In this document: positions 44,670-53,703 of the stretch, one piece after another
How the letters are laid out: every line of letters begins with the position of its first letter
Numbering within the stretch: position 1 is the first letter of the stretch
Source of the DNA: Xanthomarina maritima
GTDB taxonomy: Bacteria > Bacteroidota > Bacteroidia > Flavobacteriales > Flavobacteriaceae
Direction: 5' to 3'
DNA length: 64,000 nucleotides
Assembly (NCBI RefSeq): GCF_008084905.1
Contig: NZ_VSFC01000012.1
Location: 121,832-185,831 of the forward strand
The notes under the pieces: model-generated
The model's database searches: none
The model's input: only the letters and a program-made list of their open reading frames with translations
What the model was told of the DNA's origin: nothing
Position numbers and translations under genes: made by a program

Positions 44670-46067
44670 ATGAAAACTACTATTAGAATTTCAGTATTAT
44701 TTGTAGTATTCCTTCTTAATGTAAGTGTAAGTAATGCCCAGGACAATTCATTAACTAGCACTTATAAGCTAGAAGTTATAAATAATCTGTCTCAATTAAT
44801 AAACGATAATTATGTATTTCCTGATGTTGCCAAAAAAACCGAAGAGCATTTAAAAAAGCAATTATTAGATGGGTATTTTGATGCGTTTAACAGTAACGAA
44901 ACGTTTGCCGTAGCCTTAACAGAATCGGTTCAAAGCATAAATAAAGACAAGCATATGCGCATCAGGTCTCAACAGCCTAGTAACCTCCCAGAAATGTCAT
45001 CAGAAAGAATGTTTAAAGAGCATCTTGATAGAATGGAAAGATCTAGAGTAGGAAATGCAGGCTTCAACACAGTTAAAATACTTGAAGGAAATGTTGGTTA
45101 TCTAGACTTAAGAGGCTTTGCAGGTTTAGAAACTGGTAAAGATATGGCTGATGCTTATATGAAATTAATGTCAAGAACAGATGCTGTAATTATTGACCTT
45201 AGTAAAAATGGTGGTGGCAGCCCAAGTATGGTGCAATATTTATGTAGCTATTTCTTTAACCAAAAATTACTTTTAAACAGCCTGTATTGGAGAGAAGGAG
45301 ACATAACACAAGAATTCTGGACACTAGATAAGGTTGGAGGACTTAAAATGCCAGATGTTCCATTATTTATCATTACAAGCGAAAGAACCTTTTCAGGTGC
45401 TGAAGAGTTTTCATATAACATGCAAACTCAAAAAAGAGCAACCTTGGTTGGACAAACCACTGGAGGAGGTGCTAATCCAGGAGGCACCATGAGAATAAAC
45501 GATAATTTATACGTCTTTATTCCTACAGGAAGAGCTATAAACCCTATTACAAAAACCAATTGGGAAGGTGTAGGAGTCATTCCAGAAATAAAAACAACAA
45601 TAGAAGATGCTTATAGTAAAACGCTAGAGCTAGCACAAAATGCAGCAGAAACCTATAGAATTAAAAGAAATGAAACCTATAACCAATTGTTTGCAGATTT
45701 AAATAAGGAACTTGAGCAGTATGTTGCTGGTTATTCTGATAGTCAGATACTTGAAAAATTAAAAATATGTCAGGAAGCAAATTTGTTTAACGAATCAGAT
45801 ATTAATGCTTTAGGCTATGAGTTTTTAATGACTTACAATAAACCAAAAAGAGCAGAAGCTATTTTTAAAGCCAATACCTTGCTTTACCCTAACTCTGCAA
45901 ATGCATTCGATAGTTATGGAGAATCTTTAATGGTTAATGGTAACATAGAAGCATCTCTTAAAAACTATCAAAAGGCTGTAAATTTAGCTACATTAAATAA
46001 AGATGAGAATCTTGAATTGTTTCAAAATAATTTAGAGAAAATAAAACAAAAACTAAAGAAGAATTAA
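44670..46067 (+). CDS. Exported S41-family serine peptidase with TPR tail
   Basis: A 465-residue exported protein. The signal peptide ends near SNAQD (about residue 24). The tail-specific protease domain of the interphotoreceptor-retinoid-binding subtype follows: VGYLDLRGFAG, then AVIIDLSKNGGGSPSMVQYL and ITSERTFSGAEEF with the probable catalytic serine in TFSGAEE, plus VGQTTGGGANPGG. There is no PDZ domain. Residues about 375-460 form TPR-like helices (ALGYEFLMTYNKPKRAEAIF). Substrate unknown. Confidence 0.9.
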   Translation: MKTTIRISVLFVVFLLNVSVSNAQDNSLTSTYKLEVINNLSQLINDNYVFPDVAKKTEEHLKKQLLDGYFDAFNSNETFAVALTESVQSINKDKHMRIRSQQPSNLPEMSSERMFKEHLDRMERSRVGNAGFNTVKILEGNVGYLDLRGFAGLETGKDMADAYMKLMSRTDAVIIDLSKNGGGSPSMVQYLCSYFFNQKLLLNSLYWREGDITQEFWTLDKVGGLKMPDVPLFIITSERTFSGAEEFSYNMQTQKRATLVGQTTGGGANPGGTMRINDNLYVFIPTGRAINPITKTNWEGVGVIPEIKTTIEDAYSKTLELAQNAAETYRIKRNETYNQLFADLNKELEQYVAGYSDSQILEKLKICQEANLFNESDINALGYEFLMTYNKPKRAEAIFKANTLLYPNSANAFDSYGESLMVNGNIEASLKNYQKAVNLATLNKDENLELFQNNLEKIKQKLKKN

Positions 46068-46294
46068 CGGTTTAAAATCTTATATAACTTAAATATCATC
46101 TATATTTTTAAGTTTTCTTTCATACATAATTTGGGCTTATTATATCCTTTTTAAAAAATGATAGGCCATATAATTGTTTTGTATTTAGACTGTTGTAACT
46201 AAAAATTAAGTCTAATAATATGAATTTAATCACCCTTAAAATTTACTAAAAGCCTGCTTCTATAATTTTTTACTAACAACTAACATGCTTTATT

Positions 46295-46673
46295 ATGAAA
46301 GTTCTTTCCACAGGTATCAAGCTATTAGTTTTAAGTTTTATTTTTGTATCATTTCTCAATGTTATTGCTTAGGACGATTCTGAGTTACCTCCCAGTAGAA
46401 ACATTTTCAGTACTTCTTCCTGCAATTAATAGTGAGATTACTGAGATTGGTTTTCCTGTTCCTCCAAATTAGAATGGATATACACCAGTAAATGAAGTTA
46501 TAGAGATTCCCAATAGTCTTCCTTTTTAAGTTTTAATTTTTAGTGGTTATGCTAGCAATGTTTATCTGAATGTAATATTGCTTTATAATTTGTAAGGCAT
46601 CTTATGGATTAAGCTGTTTATGTTCTTTATTCTTGGTGGTATATTTAATTGGCATTTTACTACACTTCAATAA
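46295..46673 (+). pseudogene. Decayed small secreted-protein gene (stop codons at former Gln positions)
   Basis: ATG 46295 opens a perfect signal peptide, MKVLSTGIKLLVLSFIFVSF with LNVIA behind it, ending exactly at a TAG (46370) where the mature N-terminal Gln of Bacteroidota exported proteins would be. Reading continues DDSELPP, needs one frameshift near 46390, then gives VETFSVLLPAINSEITEI with GFPVPPN and further in-frame text to 46673. It is interrupted by a TAG and two TAA codons, each explainable by C-to-T in a Gln codon. No intact gene covers 46068-46831. I do not recognise the family. Confidence 0.5.
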
Positions 46674-46831
46674 ATATTTCTTCAAGTGATTTGCGAAGAA
46701 TGAGCAAATTGTATCGAGAAACTGAACACTTGAACTGTCTGTTGTGCACAGAAAGCTGTCGTTTGTGACAAAACCTTCCTCCCCGAAAAAGTAATTCCTA
46801 GATTGCTGTTGCTATTATAACAAATGAAATT
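46674..46831. other. Spacer before the T9SS protein gene
   Basis: Follows the decayed gene; no reading frame of interest. The sequence contains CTGTCTGTTGTGCACAG and a C-rich stretch CTTCCTCCCCG, unusual in this AT-rich DNA, but no clear repeat or promoter is seen. Confidence 0.4.
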
Positions 46832-47977
46832 ATGAAAACAAGATTACTTACACTTTTACTATTTATTTTTATTGCAAACAATGTTAATTCACAAACCAAC
46901 ACCTCAGATTATGTTTCTGGATTAACAGACCCAACTTATTTATCAATGAACGGAACAGATATGTATGTATTGGGTTCTGTAAATCTTTACAGAATAGATA
47001 CCACCATAAACAATCCAATACCAACAATTATCTATACAGTACCCGAAAATTTTTACTTGGTCAATTTCACCATTAATGGCAATTTAATTTATATAGCTCT
47101 TGAAAACTATGTAGAAGCAACCGACCTCTTTTTAGGTGGTAGAATAGAATCTATTGACTTAAACAACTTAGCACAACCTGCTGAATTTATTTATAGTACC
47201 AATGAGTATATTAGCTCTCTAACAAATAATGGTTCTACCATTTACTTTACAGCAGAAACATTAGTAAGTCCACCAGATTTTGAACCTTTTATTTCACATT
47301 TAGATTCAATAGATGCTAGCATCTCAGATCCTGAACCTGAAACCATAATCTCAGGTCTTAGTGATACTAGTGTTATTAGAGGCATGTTGTTTGATAATAA
47401 CTTAGTGTATCTGTCTTCTAGTGATGATAATGATATTTTAAGTATAGATGTATCACAACCTAATCCTATAGCAAACACAGTTGTAAGTGGATCATTTGCA
47501 AGAGGTATTTTTAAATCTGGAAACCAATTATACATGGCTAACGGAAGTTTAATAACTAAAATAGATGTTACTAATCCATCTGCTGGTTCTACAGCTGTAG
47601 CCATAAACTCCACCTATCAAGATATTAATAATGGAAATCCGTTTTTTGCAAACTTTAGAGATGTTGTTTTAGTTGGTAATATGGTATATGCAACCTTATT
47701 AAACCAAGGTAAAGTTGTAAAAGCTATAGATAATACATTAGCTATCAGTGAGTATAATTCAGATTTAGATGCTATTAGTTTCTATAACAACAAAAATACC
47801 ATTCATGTTACTGGTTTAAAAAACAACATAGATGTAAAAATCTTTAGTTTAACAGGTCAGAATATTTTAAGTGAAAAGTTATCAATAAACAACAATTCTA
47901 TGGATATTAGTAATTTGTCTAACGGAGTTTATTTATTGAATATTGACAATAAAAAGACTTTTAAGTTTGTTAAATAA
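46832..47977 (+). CDS. Secreted beta-propeller-like protein with T9SS sorting domain
   Basis: A 381-residue exported protein. The signal peptide ends near NVNSQT (about residue 21). The central region repeats patterns such as GNLIYIALENYVEATD and NNLVYLSSSDDNDILSIDVS, as in six- or seven-bladed propellers (about 30-300). The C-terminal 70 residues are a type IX sorting domain with VKIFSLTGQNIL and NLSNGVYLLNID. The binding partner is unknown. It ends in a hairpin-rich spacer. Confidence 0.85.
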   Translation: MKTRLLTLLLFIFIANNVNSQTNTSDYVSGLTDPTYLSMNGTDMYVLGSVNLYRIDTTINNPIPTIIYTVPENFYLVNFTINGNLIYIALENYVEATDLFLGGRIESIDLNNLAQPAEFIYSTNEYISSLTNNGSTIYFTAETLVSPPDFEPFISHLDSIDASISDPEPETIISGLSDTSVIRGMLFDNNLVYLSSSDDNDILSIDVSQPNPIANTVVSGSFARGIFKSGNQLYMANGSLITKIDVTNPSAGSTAVAINSTYQDINNGNPFFANFRDVVLVGNMVYATLLNQGKVVKAIDNTLAISEYNSDLDAISFYNNKNTIHVTGLKNNIDVKIFSLTGQNILSEKLSINNNSMDISNLSNGVYLLNIDNKKTFKFVK

Positions 47978-47985
47978 CTTGAAAT

Positions 47986-48074
47986 AGGGAATTTTTATGA
48001 TTCCCTTAAATAAGAAGAATGTATTCATTAAAAAACAAAGGGAATTAGATTTTAACATCTTAATTCCCTTTGGT
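47986..48074 (+). repeat. Two hairpins sharing the AGGGAAT arm
   Basis: AGGGAAT / ATTCCCT pair at 47986-48006 with a seven-base loop, and AGGGAATTAGAT / ATCTTAATTCCCT at 48037-48070 with one bulge. Because the arms have the same sequence the two could also pair with each other. They follow the stop of the T9SS gene by about 9 bp, so the first may serve as a terminator; the function of the pair is not known. Confidence 0.55.
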
Positions 48075-48324
48075 ATCATAATTCCTTCTGTTGGCATTAC
48101 CCGACGAAGTACAATGGGTATAATCTCAGCTGTTCTAATTAAGCACCCCAATAACGATGAAATAAATATAGAAAAAATTAAGCAAATTTCCAAATAATTA
48201 GTATGCAAATTAATGGATACGAGGCATAAGATTAAGTTAATTATCTATTGTGAAGTTTTATATTTAAATAGAAATACGAGTTTAAAAACAAAACACTCTA
48301 ACTAAAACATTTTGGGTATGTTTA
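48075..48324. other. Spacer without supported gene
   Basis: Short frames of 66 codons (plus strand, from 47997) and 91 codons (minus strand, from 48208) overlap each other and the hairpins. Neither has a recognisable family, promoter or codon pattern, so I do not annotate them. Confidence 0.4.
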
Positions 48325-49068
48325 TCACATCACCAAAGGCTTTAGTGTTTCCCACACATTATCTGCTACAATTTTATGTCCTTCAATATTTGGGTGAATG
48401 CCATCTCTTTGGTTTAATGATGGGATGCCTCCAACATCTTTTAAAATAAAAGGTATAAAAGCAAGATTGTTTTGTTCTGCTAAATCTGCAAATAACTGTC
48501 TAAATTCTGTAGTATATTCCTGACCCATATTTGGAGGTAATTCCATTCCTGCAAGGATGATGATGGTTTCTGGACTTTTTTCTTTTACAACATCTATAAT
48601 AGCTTGTAGGTTGGCTCTGGTTTCTGTTAGAGGTACACCACGTAAACCGTCATTGGCACCCAGTTCCAATAAAAAAATGGTGGGATTCTGTTTAATAACC
48701 CAATCTATTCTACTTTTACCACCTGCACTGGTTTCGCCACTTACTCCAGAGTTTATTACGGTATAATCCAGTTTTAAGGAGTCTATGGTCTGTTGTAAAA
48801 TACCTGGATAGGCGTCGTTTGTGTCGTCTAATCCATAACCTGCTGTTATGCTGTCTCCAAAGAGTAAAATGGTTTTATTTTTTGCTTGGGGAGTTTCTGT
48901 TGTTTCAGTAACAGAATCAGTTGATTGGACATCTGTGGTTTTCTTTGTTTTAGTATCGTCACATGAAATGAAAAGGAGTACCAAAATAAAATAACAAAAC
49001 TTTATGAGTTTCCAGCTTCTAATGATTGGTAGATGTGAATGTAATTGATTATTTTGAGCCTTGGACAT
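48325..49068 (-). CDS. tesA: SGNH-family esterase / lysophospholipase L1-like lipoprotein
   Basis: An exported GDSL hydrolase of 247 residues. A membrane signal (about residues 20-38) ends at the lipobox Cys in LLFISCDD. The catalytic serine is in ILLFGDSITAGYGLDD; the block III asparagine is in LELGANDGLRG; Asp and His are in RDGIHPNIEGHK. I start at ATG 49068, because a longer start at 49101 overlaps the divergent ABC gene. The arrangement, divergent from a YbbA/YbbP-type ABC pair, is the same as E. coli tesA-ybbAP. Lipoprotein anchoring differs from the soluble periplasmic E. coli enzyme. Confidence 0.88.
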   Translation of the reverse strand: MSKAQNNQLHSHLPIIRSWKLIKFCYFILVLLFISCDDTKTKKTTDVQSTDSVTETTETPQAKNKTILLFGDSITAGYGLDDTNDAYPGILQQTIDSLKLDYTVINSGVSGETSAGGKSRIDWVIKQNPTIFLLELGANDGLRGVPLTETRANLQAIIDVVKEKSPETIIILAGMELPPNMGQEYTTEFRQLFADLAEQNNLAFIPFILKDVGGIPSLNQRDGIHPNIEGHKIVADNVWETLKPLVM

Positions 49069-49094
49069 AAGTCTGGATTTTAATTGAAATTTAT

Positions 49095-49784
49095 ATGTCA
49101 AAGATATTAAAGATTACTGGGTTGGAAAAGACATATACCAGTGGTAACAAAGAATTAACGGTTTTACATGATATTTCGTTTGATGTTGAACAAGGACAAA
49201 CCTTCTCAATTGTTGGGCCTTCTGGAAGTGGAAAGACCACCTTATTAGGCCTTTGTGCTGGACTGGATGCACCTAATGCTGGGACTGTAATTTTATGTGG
49301 ACAGGATTTAAGCACTTTAAATGAAGATGAACGTGCGCAATTGCGAAATGATGAAGTAGGTTTTATTTTTCAGAATTTTCAATTGTTACCAACCTTAACA
49401 GCACTGGAGAATGTAAGTGTGCCTTTAGAATTGCAAGGGTCTAAAGAGGCTACTGCTAAAAGTCTGAATTTATTAGAAAAAGTAGGATTAGCAGATCGAG
49501 TACATCACTATCCATCTCAACTTTCAGGTGGCGAACAGCAACGTGTGGCTTTGGCAAGAGCCTTTGCCAATGCACCATCCATCTTATTTGCAGATGAACC
49601 TACAGGGAATTTAGATGATGAAACTGGTGAAAAAGTCATTCAGGCTCTTTTTAAGTTGAATGAAGAAAACGGAACCACTTTAGTAATTATTACTCACGAT
49701 TTGGAGTTAGCAAACCGAACCCAACAAATTTTAAAACTGAAAGGTGGAAAAATAGTTACAAACCTACTTACAACAGCTCAGTGA
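49095..49784 (+). CDS. ybbA: ABC transporter ATPase (LolD/YbbA-type)
   Basis: A 229-residue MacB/LolD-family nucleotide-binding protein. Walker A is [15 protein letters not shown]-loop [16 protein letters not shown], signature [20 protein letters not shown], Walker [13 protein letters not shown] and switch His in [11 protein letters not shown]. It works with the FtsX-like permease that follows with a 4-bp overlap (GTGA). These MacB-type pairs do not import substrates; YbbAP-type complexes probably extract lipophilic compounds, possibly serving the esterase next door. Confidence 0.92.
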   Translation: MSKILKITGLEKTYTSGNKELTVLHDISFDVEQGQTFSIVGPSGSGKTTLLGLCAGLDAPNAGTVILCGQDLSTLNEDERAQLRNDEVGFIFQNFQLLPTLTALENVSVPLELQGSKEATAKSLNLLEKVGLADRVHHYPSQLSGGEQQRVALARAFANAPSILFADEPTGNLDDETGEKVIQALFKLNEENGTTLVIITHDLELANRTQQILKLKGGKIVTNLLTTAQ

Positions 49785-52327
49785 ATACTTCCAATAAAAG
49801 AAAAAGCTTACAGATAGGCTGGTTGTTTAAAATGGCATGGCGTGATGCCAAAGCAAGTAAAATACGTTTGCTGTTATTTATGTCTTCTATTATACTTGGG
49901 ATTGCTGCTGTGGTAACTATTCAGCTTTTTAGTAACAATCTAAAAGATAACATTAAAAGTCAGTCTAAAACCCTCATAGGAGCTGATTATATTATAGATT
50001 CCAAACAGCTTCCTACAGAAAGAGCTCAAGCCATTATTGATTCGTTAAAACCAGGAGCTAAAGAAGTTAACTTTGTTTCCATGATTGCCTTTCCAAAGAA
50101 TGGTGGCACCAAATTAGTAAAAGTACAAGGTCTTGATGGAAACTTTCCATTTTACGGAAAAATAAATACAGAACCAGTCTCTGCTGCAAGTAGTTATCAA
50201 GCTTTAGGTGGAGCTTTAGTTGATGCAACTTTAATGTTGCAATTTAATATAATACCTGGAGATTCCATTAAAGTAGGAGAGGTAACTTTACCCATTGCAG
50301 GAGCATTAAAATCCATGCCAGGAAATTCTGCTATTTCTAGTTCGGTGGCACCTCCTGTAGTAATTCCTTACCGTTTTATTGATGCTACCGAATTGCTCCA
50401 GTTTGGAAGTAGAAAAGAATACCAATATTACTACAAGGCATCAGATACTTTAAACTTAATCAGACTAGAAGAAAAACTAGAAACAGCACTCGATATAGAA
50501 AATGCCGATTTAGATACGCATACTAGTACTACCAGACGTTTAGGCAGACGCTACGACAATGTGTGCAAATTCTTAAATTTAGCAGCTTTTATCGCTTTAT
50601 TATTAGGCTGTATTGGCATAGCCAGTTCAGTGCATATCTATATTAAAGAGAAATTAAATCCCATTGCTATATTAAAATGTATGGGAGCCTCTAGACGTCA
50701 AAGTTTTCTAATTTTTTTAATTCAGATAGCAGGAATTGGGATTGTAGGTGGAATTATTGGGTCGTTGATTGGAGTAATGCTGCAAACGGTCTTTCCATAT
50801 TTATTGAAAGATTTTTTACCTTTCACATTAGAGATTAGTATTTCAGCACTGCCTATTTTAATTGGGATTTTTCTAGGGCTATCCATGTCGGTTTTATTTG
50901 CATTATTGCCTTTACTTCGTACTTGGTATGTGTCTCCATTAGACGTATTACGAGTAGATGAAAAAGGGTCTCAAGAACCAAGAAAGGTCCGATTGATGGT
51001 CTTTGGAGTTATTTTGGTCTTCCTGTTTTTATTTTCTCTTTGGTTGATTAAAGATGCTTTGTATGCTTTAGCATTTGTTGTTGCCACACTACTTACGTTT
51101 GCTATGTTGGCAAGTGTTGCCATCGGATTTATTAAAATCATTAAACGCTTTTTTCCAAAACACTGGAGTTTTACAGCCAGACAAAGCTTATTAAACCTTT
51201 TCAGACCAAATAATCAAACGGTTGTACTAGTGGTTGCTATTGGTTTGGGTACCTTTTTAATAAGTACCTTATATTTTACCAAGGACATATTATTAGCCAA
51301 AACAGAGATCGGACAAACGGAACAAAATGCCAACATCATTATTTTAGATGTGCAACGAGACCAACGTGATGATGTAGCCAGAACTATTACCACAAATAAC
51401 CTTCCAGTACTAAATAATATTCCTTTAGTAACTATGCGTATGCAGAGTCTAAACGGGAGATTGGTGAATGAAATTCGTCAGGATAGCACCAGACAAATAC
51501 GTGGCTGGCTTTTAAATCATGAGTTTCGAACCACCTATAGAGATTCTCTAAGCGATTCTGAAGAATTGATGGCAGGTAAGTGGTATTCAAATGTTAAACA
51601 AGGCGAACCAGTAATGATTTCCATTTCAGAGAACTTGGCCATGGATGCTAAGCTTAACGTTGGAGATCCTGTGGTGTTTAATGTGCAAGGAGTATTAATA
51701 GAAACAACTGTAGGCAGTATTAGAAAAGTTGATTGGTCTCAAATACAGCTTAATTTCTCTATTGTATTTCCAACAGGAGTTTTAGAACAGGCACCACAAT
51801 TTAATGTCTTTTCTACAATGGCACCTACAGAAGCAAGCTCGGCAGCTTTACAGCAAGAATTAGTAGCTAAATACCCTAATGTGTCCATAATCGATTTACG
51901 ACAGATATTTAGCTTAGTAGATGATATCCTAGAAAAGGTTTCTTGGGTTATCAATTTTATGGCGTTTTTTAGCATTTTCACTGGAATTATTGTGCTAATA
52001 GGATCTGTAAGAACCAGCAAATATCAACGCATTAAAGAGAGTGTTTTGCTCCGAACTTTAGGGGCTAAAAACAAGCACATCCTGCAAATTTCTGCCTTCG
52101 AATATCTCTTTTTAGGGCTTTTGGGTAGTTTGGTAGGTTTGGTTTTAGCTTTGGTAAGCAGTTTGTGTTTAGCTTTGTTTGTTTTTAAAGAACCTTTTAT
52201 TCCTTCAGGTATTCCGTTTATGGTGTTCTTGCCTGGTATTACCTTATTGGTGTTAGCCATAGGTTTAAGTAATATTCAGACAGTATTAAAAAGTTCTCCT
52301 TTAGAAGTTTTGCGTAAGGAAAGTTAA
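49781..52327 (+). CDS. ybbP: FtsX-like ABC permease (YbbP-type)
   Basis: An 848-residue permease with about ten TM helices: the N-terminal TM, a periplasmic domain, TM2-4 (about 260-390), further TM segments, then a second periplasmic domain and the C-terminal FtsX core (about 715-840). Motifs VHIYIKEKLNPIAILKCMGA and YQRIKESVLLRTLGAKNKHI are the two coupling loops. The length fits YbbP. The start is GTG at 49781 overlapping the ybbA stop, so translation is coupled. Confidence 0.92.
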   Translation: MNTSNKRKSLQIGWLFKMAWRDAKASKIRLLLFMSSIILGIAAVVTIQLFSNNLKDNIKSQSKTLIGADYIIDSKQLPTERAQAIIDSLKPGAKEVNFVSMIAFPKNGGTKLVKVQGLDGNFPFYGKINTEPVSAASSYQALGGALVDATLMLQFNIIPGDSIKVGEVTLPIAGALKSMPGNSAISSSVAPPVVIPYRFIDATELLQFGSRKEYQYYYKASDTLNLIRLEEKLETALDIENADLDTHTSTTRRLGRRYDNVCKFLNLAAFIALLLGCIGIASSVHIYIKEKLNPIAILKCMGASRRQSFLIFLIQIAGIGIVGGIIGSLIGVMLQTVFPYLLKDFLPFTLEISISALPILIGIFLGLSMSVLFALLPLLRTWYVSPLDVLRVDEKGSQEPRKVRLMVFGVILVFLFLFSLWLIKDALYALAFVVATLLTFAMLASVAIGFIKIIKRFFPKHWSFTARQSLLNLFRPNNQTVVLVVAIGLGTFLISTLYFTKDILLAKTEIGQTEQNANIIILDVQRDQRDDVARTITTNNLPVLNNIPLVTMRMQSLNGRLVNEIRQDSTRQIRGWLLNHEFRTTYRDSLSDSEELMAGKWYSNVKQGEPVMISISENLAMDAKLNVGDPVVFNVQGVLIETTVGSIRKVDWSQIQLNFSIVFPTGVLEQAPQFNVFSTMAPTEASSAALQQELVAKYPNVSIIDLRQIFSLVDDILEKVSWVINFMAFFSIFTGIIVLIGSVRTSKYQRIKESVLLRTLGAKNKHILQISAFEYLFLGLLGSLVGLVLALVSSLCLALFVFKEPFIPSGIPFMVFLPGITLLVLAIGLSNIQTVLKSSPLEVLRKES

Positions 52328-52414
52328 ATATTAAGTGATCTCTTTTTTTGGGTTTTATTTCATTTTCAGCTAATAAATTCGTAAATTAATAAATCACTAT
52401 TAAAAGAAGAAACA

Positions 52415-52594
52415 ATGCAAAGCACACTATATTTATTAGTATTACAAAAGTCTTCTTACACACAAAACCCGGGTGACAGTGGTACGGTAGATTTAACAAA
52501 ACCATTTGATTTAATTGTTTTCATTATTTTACCTATAATAATTATAGCTCTTTATTTTATTTGGAAACGAAAAAAGAAACGAGATAGAGATTAA
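52415..52594 (+). CDS. Small single-TM membrane protein (59 aa)
   Basis: A short frame opened by ATG 52415 encodes 59 residues: a polar N-terminus ending SGTVDLTKPF, one TM helix (about 31-50, DLIVFIILPIIIIALYFIW) and a basic tail KRKKKRDRD. Positive-inside suggests N-out. Similar proteins are widespread in Flavobacteriaceae under misleading names. The charge pattern and a long TM make it a likely real gene although it is small. It follows ybbP by 88 bp and may share its transcript. Confidence 0.65.
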   Translation: MQSTLYLLVLQKSSYTQNPGDSGTVDLTKPFDLIVFIILPIIIIALYFIWKRKKKRDRD

Positions 52595-52721
52595 AATAAA
52601 AGTGAATATGTTCTCTACTAAAGTTGTAAAATGTTCGGTATTACATAAGAAAATTGAATCAGTTCACTTAAATCATGTATATTTATCATAAACTTTTTAA
52701 GCTAAAATGCCCATTAAATAC

Positions 52722-53672
52722 ATGAAGTTATTTACACTAATATCCGGTCTGTTTGTCTTACTGTTTTTTAGTTGCAATGAGGTCAATCCGAAAGGTGAAA
52801 AAGAGGTACGCATATTTATTAAACAATGGAATGAAGCCCATACACAACTAAAGGCACCTTACCTAGAAAGCAGCTATATGCCTGTTGTATCTTACTATGG
52901 AAAAGAACGTACCAGTACACAGGTACTGCAAGATAAAAAAATACTATTTCAACAATTTCCAGACTATACACAACGTGTTTTAGATAACCATCTTGAAATA
53001 ACGAAAGAGGGAGGGGTATATTTAGCAACCTTCACCAAACATGTAAGCTACAACGGAATAGAAGCAGACTACAAATCTTATCTTTCAGTAATCAATAAAA
53101 ATGGTGACTTTAGAATATTGCGTGAAGACGTTGCTGAAGATTCTAAAGATTTAGATGCTCCCATTTTCCCAAGTACTTATGAAAATAGTATGATTCTTGC
53201 TAATAATAGAAAATTATATGGCGATTTTAATGGAGATGGGCTATCAGACTATGCCAAGGTAATCTCACCAGAAATAATTTCCGAAATAAATACAGATGCA
53301 GAGAGTAGTGATGCCAAAGCATGTATTGGAGAATGCAAAAGCATCATTATTTTTAGTAATAAAGACTTAAAAGACATCACAATCAAAGATGCTTACCAAT
53401 CTCAATTAGAAAATCTTAAAGACCTAAATAGTGATGGCGCAGACGAGATTGGTTTTTGGAACATTAAACCCAAGACTAAAAGTCTCTATATTTTTAATGC
53501 AACTAATGGAACCTTACTTTGCGAGCCTATTGTAATTAACACCACCATCCATAAAAACCTCAAACTTATTGATGTGTTAAAAAAAACTGGTCCAAATAAA
53601 ATAACAGTTACAAGAAGTGTGCAAGTTAATGGTAATTGGATCTTAAAGAGCGAAGTAATTGTGTTGGATTAA
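52722..53672 (+). CDS. Lipoprotein with EF-hand/dockerin-like repeats
   Basis: A 316-residue exported protein. I start at ATG 52722 because MKLFTLISGLFVLLFFSCNE is a proper lipoprotein signal (Cys 18); ATG 52707 would add five residues. The N-terminal half contains a helical region (EKEVRIFIKQWNEAHTQL). Two acidic calcium-type loops occur in the C-terminal half: GDFNGDGLSDYAKV and LKDLNSDGADEIGF, as in FG-GAP/dockerin proteins. No enzyme motif is seen. It is a single gene. Confidence 0.75.
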   Translation: MKLFTLISGLFVLLFFSCNEVNPKGEKEVRIFIKQWNEAHTQLKAPYLESSYMPVVSYYGKERTSTQVLQDKKILFQQFPDYTQRVLDNHLEITKEGGVYLATFTKHVSYNGIEADYKSYLSVINKNGDFRILREDVAEDSKDLDAPIFPSTYENSMILANNRKLYGDFNGDGLSDYAKVISPEIISEINTDAESSDAKACIGECKSIIIFSNKDLKDITIKDAYQSQLENLKDLNSDGADEIGFWNIKPKTKSLYIFNATNGTLLCEPIVINTTIHKNLKLIDVLKKTGPNKITVTRSVQVNGNWILKSEVIVLD

Positions 53673-53703
53673 TGAATGTATTTTAATTTAATAATCAGTC
53701 ATT

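Noticed and set aside
47933..48208. Overlapping frames of 66 and 91 codons on opposite strands
   Set aside because: They overlap each other and two hairpins, have no recognised family, and appear to be chance frames.
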